Shown in pieces: positions 16,895 to 25,145 of a DNA stretch of 64,000 nt (its first letter is position 1; the number at the start of each line of letters is the position of its first letter). Location of the stretch: contig NZ_CP042596.1 in NCBI RefSeq assembly GCF_009914315.1, forward strand, positions 2,046,001 through 2,110,000. Direction: 5' to 3'. This stretch comes from Granulicella sp. WH15. Its GTDB lineage: Bacteria > Acidobacteriota > Terriglobia > Terriglobales > Acidobacteriaceae. The translations under genes and the position numbers were made by a program. The notes under the pieces were generated by a model that was given only the letters and a program-made list of their open reading frames with translations, did no database searches and was not told the DNA's origin.

Positions 16895-17515
16895 ATGGAT
16901 TGGAGCGAGTGGATCTGGGTCGTCGGCCCCGCGGTTGCGGTTTTGGGCTGGGCAGGAGCGACGGTCGTCAGGTCTTGGCTAGAAGATACGCCGCTCAACG
17001 GCATCAGAAAGTTATTTGGTAAGGCGGCTGCTCCGTCCAAGAAAACAAGTTTGTCAGTAGTTGTCCTCACTGCTCCTGAACCCAAATGGCACATCGGAGC
17101 TAAAGGGAAAGAGCCGATGCTCAACCTGACGCTTCATGCGAACCTGGCTCACAAGTCAGAAGTCCCATTGAAGATTGTGCAGGCGTATTTGAAGGGCACG
17201 AAACCATTCGGAGTGTTCTTCCCATTCATTGTCGCCGGCCCTTATGACGATCCCTCACTGATTCACTTTTCGGTTAGGCCGATCATCGTCAAGGGGCTCG
17301 ATAGGCTTACCCGTCGCGTGGTACTGGTTGACCAGTTCGGCGGTGAACACGTCACGGCTCCGGTGACATTCTCTACCGTCCCGGTTGAGCCGTGGCGGCG
17401 TGGCGTTACAGATGCCAACCCGGCGATAAAGTGCCACATTTGCGATCAACCTGTCTCGATGATGGAGCTACATGAGTCGGCGGCGATACCCGCGCATAAA
17501 CGCTGTATCAAATGA
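16895..17515 (+). CDS. membrane-anchored hypothetical protein with C-terminal Cys motif
   Basis: A 206-residue protein with one N-terminal transmembrane helix (WIWVVGPAVAVLGWAGA), a beta-rich middle and a C-terminal zinc-knuckle-like motif (CHICDQPV, then HKRC). No family is recognised. A TATAAT box at 16883-16888 lies only 6 bp before the ATG and no ribosome binding site is visible, so a leaderless mRNA is possible. Confidence 0.55.
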   Translation: MDWSEWIWVVGPAVAVLGWAGATVVRSWLEDTPLNGIRKLFGKAAAPSKKTSLSVVVLTAPEPKWHIGAKGKEPMLNLTLHANLAHKSEVPLKIVQAYLKGTKPFGVFFPFIVAGPYDDPSLIHFSVRPIIVKGLDRLTRRVVLVDQFGGEHVTAPVTFSTVPVEPWRRGVTDANPAIKCHICDQPVSMMELHESAAIPAHKRCIK

Positions 17516-17618
17516 ATCGAGGACTAAACCTGGCATTTCAAGTTCTGTCGGGGGTCTCTCGTATTGAAAATGAGCAGCGGTCGCGGCGAAAGGGCTCTTC
17601 TTATTCTGTTTTTTTGCA

Positions 17619-17640
17619 TTTATAGTACGAATACTATAAA
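17619..17640. promoter_or_regulatory. operator of the HigBA-like operon
   Basis: A perfect inverted repeat with 9-bp arms, TTTATAGTA and TACTATAAA, around CGAA. It ends 8 bp before the toxin start and includes TATAGT-like -10 sequence, so a bound repressor would block transcription. Autoregulation by the antitoxin or the toxin-antitoxin complex at such a site is usual for HigBA systems. Confidence 0.65.
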
Positions 17641-17648
17641 GTAAGAGT

Positions 17649-18032
17649 GTGCCGCCGACTGAACGAAACCGCTTGGCTACGATCTCCTGGGAGGGCGACT
17701 CGTGGAAGGTCCTCAAGTCATGGCCGAAGGCGATCCAATGGGATTTCGGCAACTCGTTACGCGAGATGCAGAACGGGCGGCCAGCGAAATTAAATGTTCG
17801 GCCTATGCAGTCCATCGGTGCAGGCGTGTTCGAGCTGAAAGACTCCGACGAAAAGACCTGGTATCGGATGGTGTATTTAGCCCGCATCGAAGACACGATC
17901 TACGTGCTGGACTGCTTTGAAAAAGACACTGCCAAAACCGAGCGCAAGGATTTGAATACCGCTACGAGCCGGTTGTCGCAGGTGAAGCAAAGGATTCTGG
18001 AGGAACGGAAACGTGAAAAACGCAAGCAATAA
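17649..18032 (+). CDS. higB: HigB-like (RelE superfamily) toxin
   Basis: A 127-residue toxin of the Gp49/HigB-like group. Typical blocks are LKSWPKAIQWDFGNSLREMQ, GAGVFELKDSDEKTWYRMVY and IYVLDCFEKDTAKTERKDLN. This family includes ribosome-dependent mRNA interferases and is usually encoded before its antitoxin, as here. GTG start at 17649, directly after the operator palindrome. It overlaps the antitoxin gene by 20 bp. The basic tail (EERKREKRKQ) is normal for the group. Confidence 0.85.
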   Translation: MPPTERNRLATISWEGDSWKVLKSWPKAIQWDFGNSLREMQNGRPAKLNVRPMQSIGAGVFELKDSDEKTWYRMVYLARIEDTIYVLDCFEKDTAKTERKDLNTATSRLSQVKQRILEERKREKRKQ

Positions 18033-18393
18033 GCCGGAACACATCACCAAGGGCGACATCTTCGACGACCTCGGCTTCTCTCCTGCGGAGACGTTGGAGA
18101 TGAAGGTCAAAGCTGAGATTTGGCAAGCGTTGGTGCAGCATATCGAGCAACACGGATTCACCCAAGCGTATCTGGTGGCGACGCTCAAAGCGCACCAACC
18201 GGACGTAAGCAACCTTCTGCGGGGAAGGATCTCCCGCATCAGCATTACGAAGTTGATTCAGTTTGCCGCCCGGCTCAACCTGGATGCGCGGGTCAAGGTG
18301 ACATCACCGAAAGCGACGGGGAAAGCACTTCCTTCCCTCAAGGCATCTACGGCAAAGTCGAGCAAGAGCAAACGCGAACTGGCCCACGCTTGA
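18013..18393 (+). CDS. higA: HigA-like XRE antitoxin
   Basis: A 126-residue helix-turn-helix antitoxin (HTH_37-like). The HTH is at about residues 38-80: IEQHGFTQAYLVATLKAHQP, then VSNLLRGRISRISITKLIQF. GTG start with GGAGG upstream inside the toxin gene. It neutralises the HigB-like toxin and probably binds the palindrome at 17619. The Ser/Lys-rich C-terminal tail is likely the flexible toxin-binding part. Confidence 0.85.
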   Translation: MKNASNKPEHITKGDIFDDLGFSPAETLEMKVKAEIWQALVQHIEQHGFTQAYLVATLKAHQPDVSNLLRGRISRISITKLIQFAARLNLDARVKVTSPKATGKALPSLKASTAKSSKSKRELAHA

Positions 18394-18425
18394 GCGTCTG
18401 CTGTCACTGATCGAGGTTCAAGAGC

Positions 18426-19490
18426 ATGTCTGGACAAACAGATGTCGTCAAGACAACAGTTCCTTCCGAATTGTCTGCGGCGGTAGAACACCTTCGGAAA
18501 TCCTTCGATACCATTCATTTTCAATTCGGCTGGACGACAGAACAGTTGTGCTTCTGGCAACTCCACGGTCAAACGCCCAAGGCGGGGACCAGGAACCTCC
18601 AAGAATATGCCGAGGCGCTTCCACACTTGAAACAGCGAGTGGGGCCTGCGGCAAGCCAACGCTTTGACAAGATGCTCTCGCGACGGACGCCACCCGCGAT
18701 CTTCAAAGCGTTCTATGACCTTTACATGGACGGCTTGAAGTTCCAGATACAGCTCATTTTCAAGGGCCTGCTGCAAATGGGTTTCGCGAACGGGAAGAAC
18801 GTGTCGTTCGGCCCGATTGACTGGGCCAAACAGCTTTCTGAAGAACTCATTGACCATCATCGCCATAAAATTCCGATGTGGGTAAAGGGCGTTTGTGACG
18901 AACAGCCCTATGATCCGAACGAAGACATTGAAGAGCGAATCTTTTGGAGGAAATGGCAAGCTCCACACCTCCTCGTGATGGAACCCTCCCGATATGCCGT
19001 ATACGAACCGGAACGCGTATGGGAGCGAACAGATCAGGAGACTTCGTTACGGTGGCTCGATGTCTTTAGCCAGGAGTATTCTCTGGTACTAAAGCTCGAA
19101 GTAGAGAATCTGGCGGGCACGGCGGCTCTGCAACAAGCCATGTCGCCGCCTGCGGAAAAGCCAAAGGAGGCGCAAGTGTCTCAGACCTTCAATCTGCACG
19201 GACCTAATTCGAGGATTAATTTCAGCTCGACCGACAATTCGACCAATGTCGTTCATCAGGCATCTCCGTTCGGAGAGATTCGATCTGCCTTGGAGCAAGG
19301 GATTGCCGACGCTACGGAACGTACTCGGCTGCAAACAGCACTCAACGGTCTTGAGGTTTCGACCGAGCGCGAATCTGGCACGAAGAGGTATGAAGAGTTC
19401 ATCAGCGCCGCCGCCAATCACATGACACTGATCGCCCCGTTTCTGCCGGCTCTAGGACACTGGGTGCATAACCTCGCCGCCTCGTTGTAA
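18426..19490 (+). CDS. hypothetical protein with C-terminal HGPN module
   Basis: A 354-residue protein of unknown function. The N-terminal 240 residues are mostly helical, Trp-rich and not recognised. The C-terminal 100 residues repeat the module of the 203-residue protein at 15855: LHGPNSRINFSSTDNSTN, IRSALEQG, FLPALGHWVHNLAAS. Different N-termini on a shared C-terminus suggest an effector or sensor swap as in defence proteins. It lies 32 bp after the HigA gene, on the same strand, and may be co-transcribed with it. Confidence 0.6.
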   Translation: MSGQTDVVKTTVPSELSAAVEHLRKSFDTIHFQFGWTTEQLCFWQLHGQTPKAGTRNLQEYAEALPHLKQRVGPAASQRFDKMLSRRTPPAIFKAFYDLYMDGLKFQIQLIFKGLLQMGFANGKNVSFGPIDWAKQLSEELIDHHRHKIPMWVKGVCDEQPYDPNEDIEERIFWRKWQAPHLLVMEPSRYAVYEPERVWERTDQETSLRWLDVFSQEYSLVLKLEVENLAGTAALQQAMSPPAEKPKEAQVSQTFNLHGPNSRINFSSTDNSTNVVHQASPFGEIRSALEQGIADATERTRLQTALNGLEVSTERESGTKRYEEFISAAANHMTLIAPFLPALGHWVHNLAASL

Positions 19491-19596
19491 GGAAAATCAA
19501 GCCATGATCTTCAAACCGATGGAGATTTTCCTAGCGGGATACTCTTCACTGACTGTCTTTGCCTTGTAGGGCGGAGTATCCATTTAGAATCGCTTG

Positions 19597-20379
19597 ATGG
19601 ATTCGACCAAACTCTTCCATCGCGACCCGCGAGAAGTCCCTTTCTTGCGTGACCAGGCGAGGATGATCCTCGTATTGGCAGATGAATCTTCCAGAGGCGT
19701 ACCTATCCGCGAGGACGATGACTTCGGTTTCATGGCGATGCAGTTTCTCTACAAGCAAATTCAACATGCTGAATCATTACTGTCTTTGGAACCGAGGCGC
19801 GATGCCGGACTCCTTGCGCGGACGATGATTGATGGTCTGTATCAACTTCTGTGGACATGGCATGATCCTGAAGCCAGGGCGCGACGCTGGCGATCATTTG
19901 CGATCATCCACGATTGGCGGCTTATTCAAGGCCGTCTGCAAGAGGGTTTGTCCGTCGAAGAGGTGGTCATCACGCAGAATCAACTCGGCTTGAATACATT
20001 CGGACATCTGCATCGTCTCAAGAAGCCGAAGCTAGGATCGTCCGATCCGTATCATCGGAAATGGTACGGTGGAACCACTCTGTTGGACATGGCCGATGTC
20101 GCGGGTCGAGAGCTGTACGACGGCCCATACGCTGAACTTTCCGATTGGGAGCATTGGGGCGTTAGCGGTATCGGAGACTCAATATCACGCAACGACAACC
20201 ACCTAGTCGTTGATACACATTCGGAACGGGTGGCTGGACTGGCACTGCTCGCGTTGTTCCAATGTTTGATACAAACGCTTCAGCTCGTTGACTCTCATCT
20301 TTCGTTGCAACTCGGTAAAAAGCTCACTAGGATCACCACTGACTTCATCACAACCATGAACTCTTTTCGTCAAGTATGA
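19597..20379 (+). CDS. DUF5677-like protein, hypothetical
   Basis: A 260-residue helical protein. The block LLARTMIDGLYQLLWTWHD followed by RWRSFAIIHDWRLI resembles the DUF5677 family, whose members occur in accessory and defence-rich DNA; this match is from memory and tentative. A conserved Asn/His pair (SRNDNHLVVDTHSER) near residue 210 might be functional. ATG at 19597 preceded by an in-frame TTG. No partner gene overlaps it; the recombinase pair begins 180 bp downstream. Confidence 0.5.
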   Translation: MDSTKLFHRDPREVPFLRDQARMILVLADESSRGVPIREDDDFGFMAMQFLYKQIQHAESLLSLEPRRDAGLLARTMIDGLYQLLWTWHDPEARARRWRSFAIIHDWRLIQGRLQEGLSVEEVVITQNQLGLNTFGHLHRLKKPKLGSSDPYHRKWYGGTTLLDMADVAGRELYDGPYAELSDWEHWGVSGIGDSISRNDNHLVVDTHSERVAGLALLALFQCLIQTLQLVDSHLSLQLGKKLTRITTDFITTMNSFRQV

Positions 20380-20400
20380 AGTCTTCTGGCACAGGGTGGA

Positions 20401-20466
20401 CCTCCCCGCTGAGGTGGGAGCCGGAGAACGCGTACGCGGTCGCAGCGGGGAGGAAACATCCTCCCC
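20401..20466 (+). ncRNA. candidate structured RNA element, copy B
   Basis: An inverted repeat with 11-bp perfect arms, CCTCCCCGCTG (20401-20411) and CAGCGGGGAGG (20443-20453), encloses a loop with GGTGGGAGCCGGAGAACGC and a 10-bp palindrome CGCGTACGCG. A second hairpin GGGGAGGA / TCCTCCCC (20447-20454, 20459-20466) competes for the same GGGGAGG strand, so the two structures are mutually exclusive, as in an attenuator. It lies upstream of the recombinase genes and resembles copy A at 15752. Confidence 0.4.
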
Positions 20467-20557
20467 AATACGGGTCTTTATCTTGGTCGGCTCAGGGCGC
20501 TATTCGCCGGAAGGTCATGCGCGGTTGCCGTAGCGTGTTAGCGTAGGGCGAGAGAAA

Positions 20558-21811
20558 ATGAAGAGTTATAAGTATCCCTTCCAACAAAAAGCCCATCACG
20601 AGCAACATATTTCCGCGCCTTTGTTGGCGGAGCGAGACGAGTATCTGAACCACCTGCTCCAACGGGGCACCAGCAGAAAGAGGGTGCATTCGATCAGCCG
20701 GAAACTGCTGAACTTAATTCCTCTTCTTGGCCTACGCTCTAACTCCACGGTGACCCAGGAGGAAGTCGATCAGGGAATCCTGCGTTGGAAACAAAGCATC
20801 GAAGCCTCCTCGGAAAGAATTGTTTCTTCGGTCGCATTCGACGATTTCAGAAGAGCGGCGATTAATTGGCTACAGTATCGCAACCTCTTCCTTGCGGCTC
20901 CAAAGCGACCGACGCCCTACGGGGACTTGATGCCGAGCTATATCTTTCACATCAAGGTGACGCGAGGCATGACGCCGGGGAGTGTCATCAATAGCGGACA
21001 CCGGGTGCTCTGGTTTCTGCGATGGGCAGAACACAGACGCGAGTCATTTGCGGACATCACGCTTCAGGATGTCGAACGCTACATCGCGGAAGACTGCATT
21101 CCGAGGGTCAAGCTGCGTACCGTTGTATCGGCGTGCGTGGCGTTACGCGTCTTCTTTCGTTATGCCGAACGCGAGGGGCTTACGAAAAACCGGATCGCCG
21201 CCGGCATTCATGTTCCGTCAGTACCAAGGTACGATCCCAACCCACGCGGACCATGCTGGCGAGAAGTACGAAGGATGATTGCCTCGGCCTCCGGAGGCAA
21301 ATCAACCGACCTTCGCGCGAGGGCGATCCTGCTTTTGCTCTCTGTGTATGGATTGCGCAGTAGCGAAGTAACGCGGCTAACCGTCGATGACATCGACTGG
21401 TATGACGAGAGCATCTTGATCCGCAGAGCCAAGCATGGAGGAACGCAGCGCTTTCCGCTGCAATACGAAGTGGGCGACGCCATCCTGCAATATCTGAAGA
21501 ATGGCAGACCTGCGTGCGAAAGTCGCAGCCTTTTCGTCACCGTCCACACTCCGTATCGAACCATCCCCGTGGGAGCTCTTCTCACTCTGGTGCGCAGGCG
21601 GGCGGACGCTCTGGGAATCACCTCTCCGCAACCTGGGCCGCGCGGGTTGCGCCATTCCTGCGCGACGCAGCTCTTGCAGAAAGGCCATTCTCTGGCTGAG
21701 ATTGCCGATTTCCTGGGCCATCGCGACCAGACCTCCGTGAGCGTGTATGCGAAGTCTTCGGCGGCTGCCTTGCGCAAGGTCGCGGCGTTCAGTCTGGGCG
21801 GTTTTCGATGA
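20558..21811 (+). CDS. tyrosine recombinase/integrase, catalytically complete
   Basis: A 417-residue XerC/D-like recombinase. The N-terminal core-binding domain is followed by a catalytic domain with Arg (YGLRSSEVTRL), Lys (RAKHGG), HxxR (RGLRHSCAT), His (LGHRD) and Tyr (SVYAKSS). It overlaps the next recombinase gene by 4 bp (ATGA), which implies co-expression as a pair. Such tandem recombinases occur in integrative elements and RIT-like recombinase arrays; a third member is not present here. It may have mediated integration of this island, though it is internal rather than at the tRNA end. Confidence 0.88.
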   Translation: MKSYKYPFQQKAHHEQHISAPLLAERDEYLNHLLQRGTSRKRVHSISRKLLNLIPLLGLRSNSTVTQEEVDQGILRWKQSIEASSERIVSSVAFDDFRRAAINWLQYRNLFLAAPKRPTPYGDLMPSYIFHIKVTRGMTPGSVINSGHRVLWFLRWAEHRRESFADITLQDVERYIAEDCIPRVKLRTVVSACVALRVFFRYAEREGLTKNRIAAGIHVPSVPRYDPNPRGPCWREVRRMIASASGGKSTDLRARAILLLLSVYGLRSSEVTRLTVDDIDWYDESILIRRAKHGGTQRFPLQYEVGDAILQYLKNGRPACESRSLFVTVHTPYRTIPVGALLTLVRRRADALGITSPQPGPRGLRHSCATQLLQKGHSLAEIADFLGHRDQTSVSVYAKSSAAALRKVAAFSLGGFR

Positions 21812-22779
21812 GGCTCGCGGAGGGGATCGAGCTTTTCGTGGCGCGCAAGCGGGATGCGAGGGTGGCGTATCGGCAACCGGAGGCCATGTTACGGCGCTTC
21901 AACCAGCTGGTCGGCGACATCCATCTCAGCGAGGTCACAACCCAAGATGTCGCCAGCTACCTGGATTTGAATTCCAAAGAACCTTACATCTGGCAGGTGA
22001 AGTACCTGCTCGTGCGCCGTCTCTTCGAGTATTGGACTGCCCTCGGCGTCATGGAGCCGTTTTTGATGCCGCATAGAAGGTTGCGCGTCCGTTCCACCTT
22101 TCTTCCTTACGTTTACAACCACGCAGAAATCCGATGCTTGCTCCAAGGCACCGCGAAGGTTGGGAAGGATCGGCTGACTGCGCTGGAGCCAAAGACGTAT
22201 CGGATGATTCTTTTACTTTTGTATGCCACGGGAATCACGCCAGCCGAGGCCGTTCTGTTGGCACGTCTGGACATCAATTTCAAAAAGAAGACCCTCGCGG
22301 TCTTCGAACCGCGCTCTCGGCGGCGGCGCACCATTCCGATCAGCGAAGAACTTTGCGGGATCTTGCGCGAGTATTTCAAGTGGCGGTTCGGGTCGAACAA
22401 GGCGAACGAGCGCCTCTTTATAAAGAAGTCGGGCTGTTCCATTCCGACCGCATCGATGCAGCACTACTTCGCCCGGTTAGTCAGACACGTCAACGCGCGA
22501 CGGCGCGACGGGGTGCCCGGTTGGCCTCGCATGTCTGATTTTCGGTGTAGCTTCGCGGTGCATCGGATCACAGAATGGCTCAAAGATGGGTCCAACATGA
22601 ACCAGACGCTGCCCGCGATGAGTGCGTATCTGGGACAGATAGGGCCGCACTCCATCGAACGCTACATCCGGCTTACGCCAGAGCGATTCCGGAAATCGCT
22701 TCTTTCACTCAGCCCAATGCGAGGACGGAAGCGCTGGCGTGACGATGAAAACCTCATGCGGTTCCTTGCTTCCCTTTAG
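21808..22779 (+). CDS. tyrosine recombinase-like protein lacking key residues
   Basis: A 323-residue recombinase-fold protein coupled to the active recombinase upstream. The catalytic domain is recognisable, but the first Arg is replaced (TGITPAEAVLLA instead of TGLRxxEx), and the HxxR box is altered (DFRCSFAVHRI). The final Tyr region remains (YLGQIGPHSIERYIRL). It is probably inactive on its own and acts as an accessory DNA-binding subunit, or it is decaying. The ATG overlaps the upstream stop. Confidence 0.8.
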   Translation: MRLAEGIELFVARKRDARVAYRQPEAMLRRFNQLVGDIHLSEVTTQDVASYLDLNSKEPYIWQVKYLLVRRLFEYWTALGVMEPFLMPHRRLRVRSTFLPYVYNHAEIRCLLQGTAKVGKDRLTALEPKTYRMILLLLYATGITPAEAVLLARLDINFKKKTLAVFEPRSRRRRTIPISEELCGILREYFKWRFGSNKANERLFIKKSGCSIPTASMQHYFARLVRHVNARRRDGVPGWPRMSDFRCSFAVHRITEWLKDGSNMNQTLPAMSAYLGQIGPHSIERYIRLTPERFRKSLLSLSPMRGRKRWRDDENLMRFLASL

Positions 22780-22835
22780 TGAAAAGCGAAGCAAGCCAAG
22801 TTGTCGCTATCTGTCCGCGAGGTGTTGTCGCCGTT

Positions 22836-24356
22836 CTACATCGACAAACCTGCTGCAATGGTCTCTGCGGTCGAAAGTGCGGACGACTTCGTAACAGCAT
22901 GGCTTAGATTGGCCGCCAGCGAAGCCGCTGAGTCCGTAAACAGTTGGGCATCGTGGGCGGCGCGAGAGACGGAAACGTAGGCGAACCTGTCGTTGATGAG
23001 GTTGGGACGAACGTGGCTATCGATATTCACCAGTACCCGGTCGGCGGTGAGACCTTGCGAACTGTGCGAGGTCACGGCATAGCCGTGGTCGAAATGCCGC
23101 ATCGCGTTGGCATCGAAGCTGACGGATTTGCCACTGTCCATCTTCACGGAAAGGTGGCCATGTTTGTCGATGCGCTCGACCGTGCCAAGGTCACGGTTGG
23201 CAACGCCCAACTCTTTAGACGGGGCGGTGAAGGAGAGACGGTCGCCTGTAGAAAACTCCCGCTCCAGTTCGCGGTAGACGTTTACGCCATATAACCGCGC
23301 GGGGTTGTAGGTGAGGCTAGTTCCGTCCTCTTTCTGAACGGTGAGCAGATTATCTTTGGGTTGCGTTGCAATGACCTTCGTATAGCTTTGCTTTTCAATG
23401 CCGATGTCCTGACTGCCGCGCGGATAGTGGAGTACGTCATTCACTGCATAGCGAGCGGCCCAGGTACGATCCGCTCCGGTCATATCGGAACGCGGAGCGA
23501 GCACGCGCACCGCATGATCTTCTGTGGCGACTATGCCAAGGGCCTGCAACTCGGAACGCACGGCCTGATTGATCTGACGGCGTGAGGCGTTGTCGGGCGA
23601 TACGACGATGGTGTTGTCCGGGCTGGCGGCGTAGCTTCGCGCAATCGCAGCGATGCGCTGCTGGGCATCGGCAATCTCGGTGACACGGCCTTGTTGTTCC
23701 AACAGGGCGACTCCCTCGGCGACTTCGCCGCGCGAAAGATGCTCGACTGCCTTAAGTAATTCCGGGGCTTCTCGTTGACGCACAATCTGGTCAAGCTGGG
23801 TGGTCTTCATTCCAGCGTTGACCAACTGCTCGAAGGGCTTGCCCGCTTCGACGCCCTGATGCTGGCGGGTGTCTCCGATGAACAACACACGGTCGCTGGA
23901 TTCGAGTTTGGCGAGGAAGTCACGCACCTGTTTGGTACTGGCGAGACTGGATTCATCGACCATGTAAAGGTGACGGTCGGGGCTTGGGTGGCGGACACGG
24001 ACAAGGAAACCCTGTAGGGTGTCGGCAGAGATACTGGCGTCGCGGAGCTGGTTGGCGGCACGGGATGTCGGGGCGAAGCCTTCGACAACATAGCCGCGCT
24101 TTTCGGCTGCCTCGCGCACCGATTTCAAAAGCGTGGTCTTGAAGGTTGTCATGAGCGTCGTTGCCCCGGAGAAGTCCATCGTTCCCTGGGCATGAGCAAC
24201 GCCGGCGAATGTGAGGGCGACCAGAGTCGGCCCCATCACACGCGCTGCGTGGAGAAGTTTTCGTTTGGAGAAGGGTTGCGTCCACCGTTTGGTGGGGGGA
24301 TTGGACGACCGACTGAGAGGTTTTTTCAATCGGAATGGGCGGCGGAGTCTGAGCAT
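22836..24356 (-). pseudogene. chimeric ORF: TrbC/VirB2 pilin N-terminus fused to TraI-type helicase
   Basis: A 506-residue open ORF with two unrelated parts. Residues 1-73 look like a conjugative pilin precursor (TrbC/VirB2): basic leader, hydrophobic MGPTLVALTFAGVAHAQG, then MDFSGATTLMTTFKT. From residue 72 the sequence is the helicase of a MobF/TraI relaxase (KTTLLKSVREAAEKRGYVV, VDESS, GDTRQHQGVEAG, TSHSSQGLTADRV, YVSVSRA). The Walker A glycines before KTT and the whole relaxase domain are missing. The junction near 24135-24141 falls on CAAGACC, which both parents could share, so a deletion between trbC and traI is the likely origin. ATPase activity is unlikely. Confidence 0.8.
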
Positions 24357-24420
24357 ATATGCACCTCTGCTGACGTAGTGTTGTCAGCTAGGCGCAAAGC
24401 TAAGGGCATCGCGCGGAAAC

Positions 24421-24469
24421 GTCCAATGACTTTTGGGGAGAGCGTCATTCCAAAATGGAATGACGACGC
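24421..24469. repeat. 49-bp palindromic repeat, copy 2
   Basis: Second copy of the repeat at 78-126, same orientation, with identical GGGAGAG head and GTCATTCC / GGAATGAC arms and a changed loop. It lies in the 133-bp gap between the chimeric traI ORF and the next small gene. Confidence 0.75.
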
Positions 24470-24489
24470 TGCGGCAGAGCGAAATATTC

Positions 24490-24705
24490 CTATAGTTCGT
24501 AGTCGCGGATGACGAGTGGAGTCCCAACGCCGCCCTTGAATAAGGTACCTTTCACGATAGGCTGGCAGGAGACGGAACTGGAGAACGATGTGCCGTCTGT
24601 GAATTCGATCAGAGTTTCGCAGCCGTCTACGTCATCCTTGTATATCTTGAGCGTCTTAATGGTTTTGCCTGCAACTTCGGTACATTCCACATAGTCTTTC
24701 GCCAC
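24490..24705 (-). CDS. small hypothetical protein
   Basis: A 71-residue acidic protein (VDGCETLIEFTDGTSFSSSV) of predicted beta structure. GTG start with AGGAGG upstream, so it is likely translated. No family is recognised. It is divergent from the small HTH regulator at 24787, and both may share a regulated intergenic region. Confidence 0.6.
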   Translation of the reverse strand: MAKDYVECTEVAGKTIKTLKIYKDDVDGCETLIEFTDGTSFSSSVSCQPIVKGTLFKGGVGTPLVIRDYEL

Positions 24706-24786
24706 GTCTGCCTCCTGTGAAGGATTCGATGCTAACTAGCCTGTCCCTTATTAGGGGATTCGTCAAGCGTTACCCACACTTGAAAG

Positions 24787-25056
24787 GTGAAGAAACAGAA
24801 GAAGCCTGAGACTCGAATCTCGCGGAAGGGGAGAACTACGCCCCATCAGGCCCTCTACGACAGATTTCTCCAAAAACTGATCTCGGCCCGCGAAGACGTG
24901 GGCCTGACCCAGCGTGAAGTCTCCGCGCGGATGGAAAGGTCGCATTCCTTCCTCTCCAAATGCGAGACCGGCGAGCGCAGTATCGAAGTGTTTGAACTCA
25001 TCCAGCTTGCTCAGATATATGCAAAGCCTCCGCAATACTTCCTGGACCCTGATTAG
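24787..25056 (+). CDS. XRE-family transcriptional regulator
   Basis: An 89-residue protein with a classic HTH_3 domain at about residues 28-85: REDVGLTQREVSARMERSHS, FLSKCETGERSIEVFELIQL. The start is uncertain: GTG at 24787 has a weak ribosome binding site. It is divergent from the gene at 24490 and convergent with the AbiE pair. It may control its neighbours or be an orphan phage-type repressor. Confidence 0.8.
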   Translation: MKKQKKPETRISRKGRTTPHQALYDRFLQKLISAREDVGLTQREVSARMERSHSFLSKCETGERSIEVFELIQLAQIYAKPPQYFLDPD

Positions 25057-25145
25057 TTCAGTTTTACGCCCGAGTCGGATGCGCGGAATTATATCCACGT
25101 AAAAATACGTGGGTTTCATTGTTTGCGTTATAGGCTCGCCCGATA

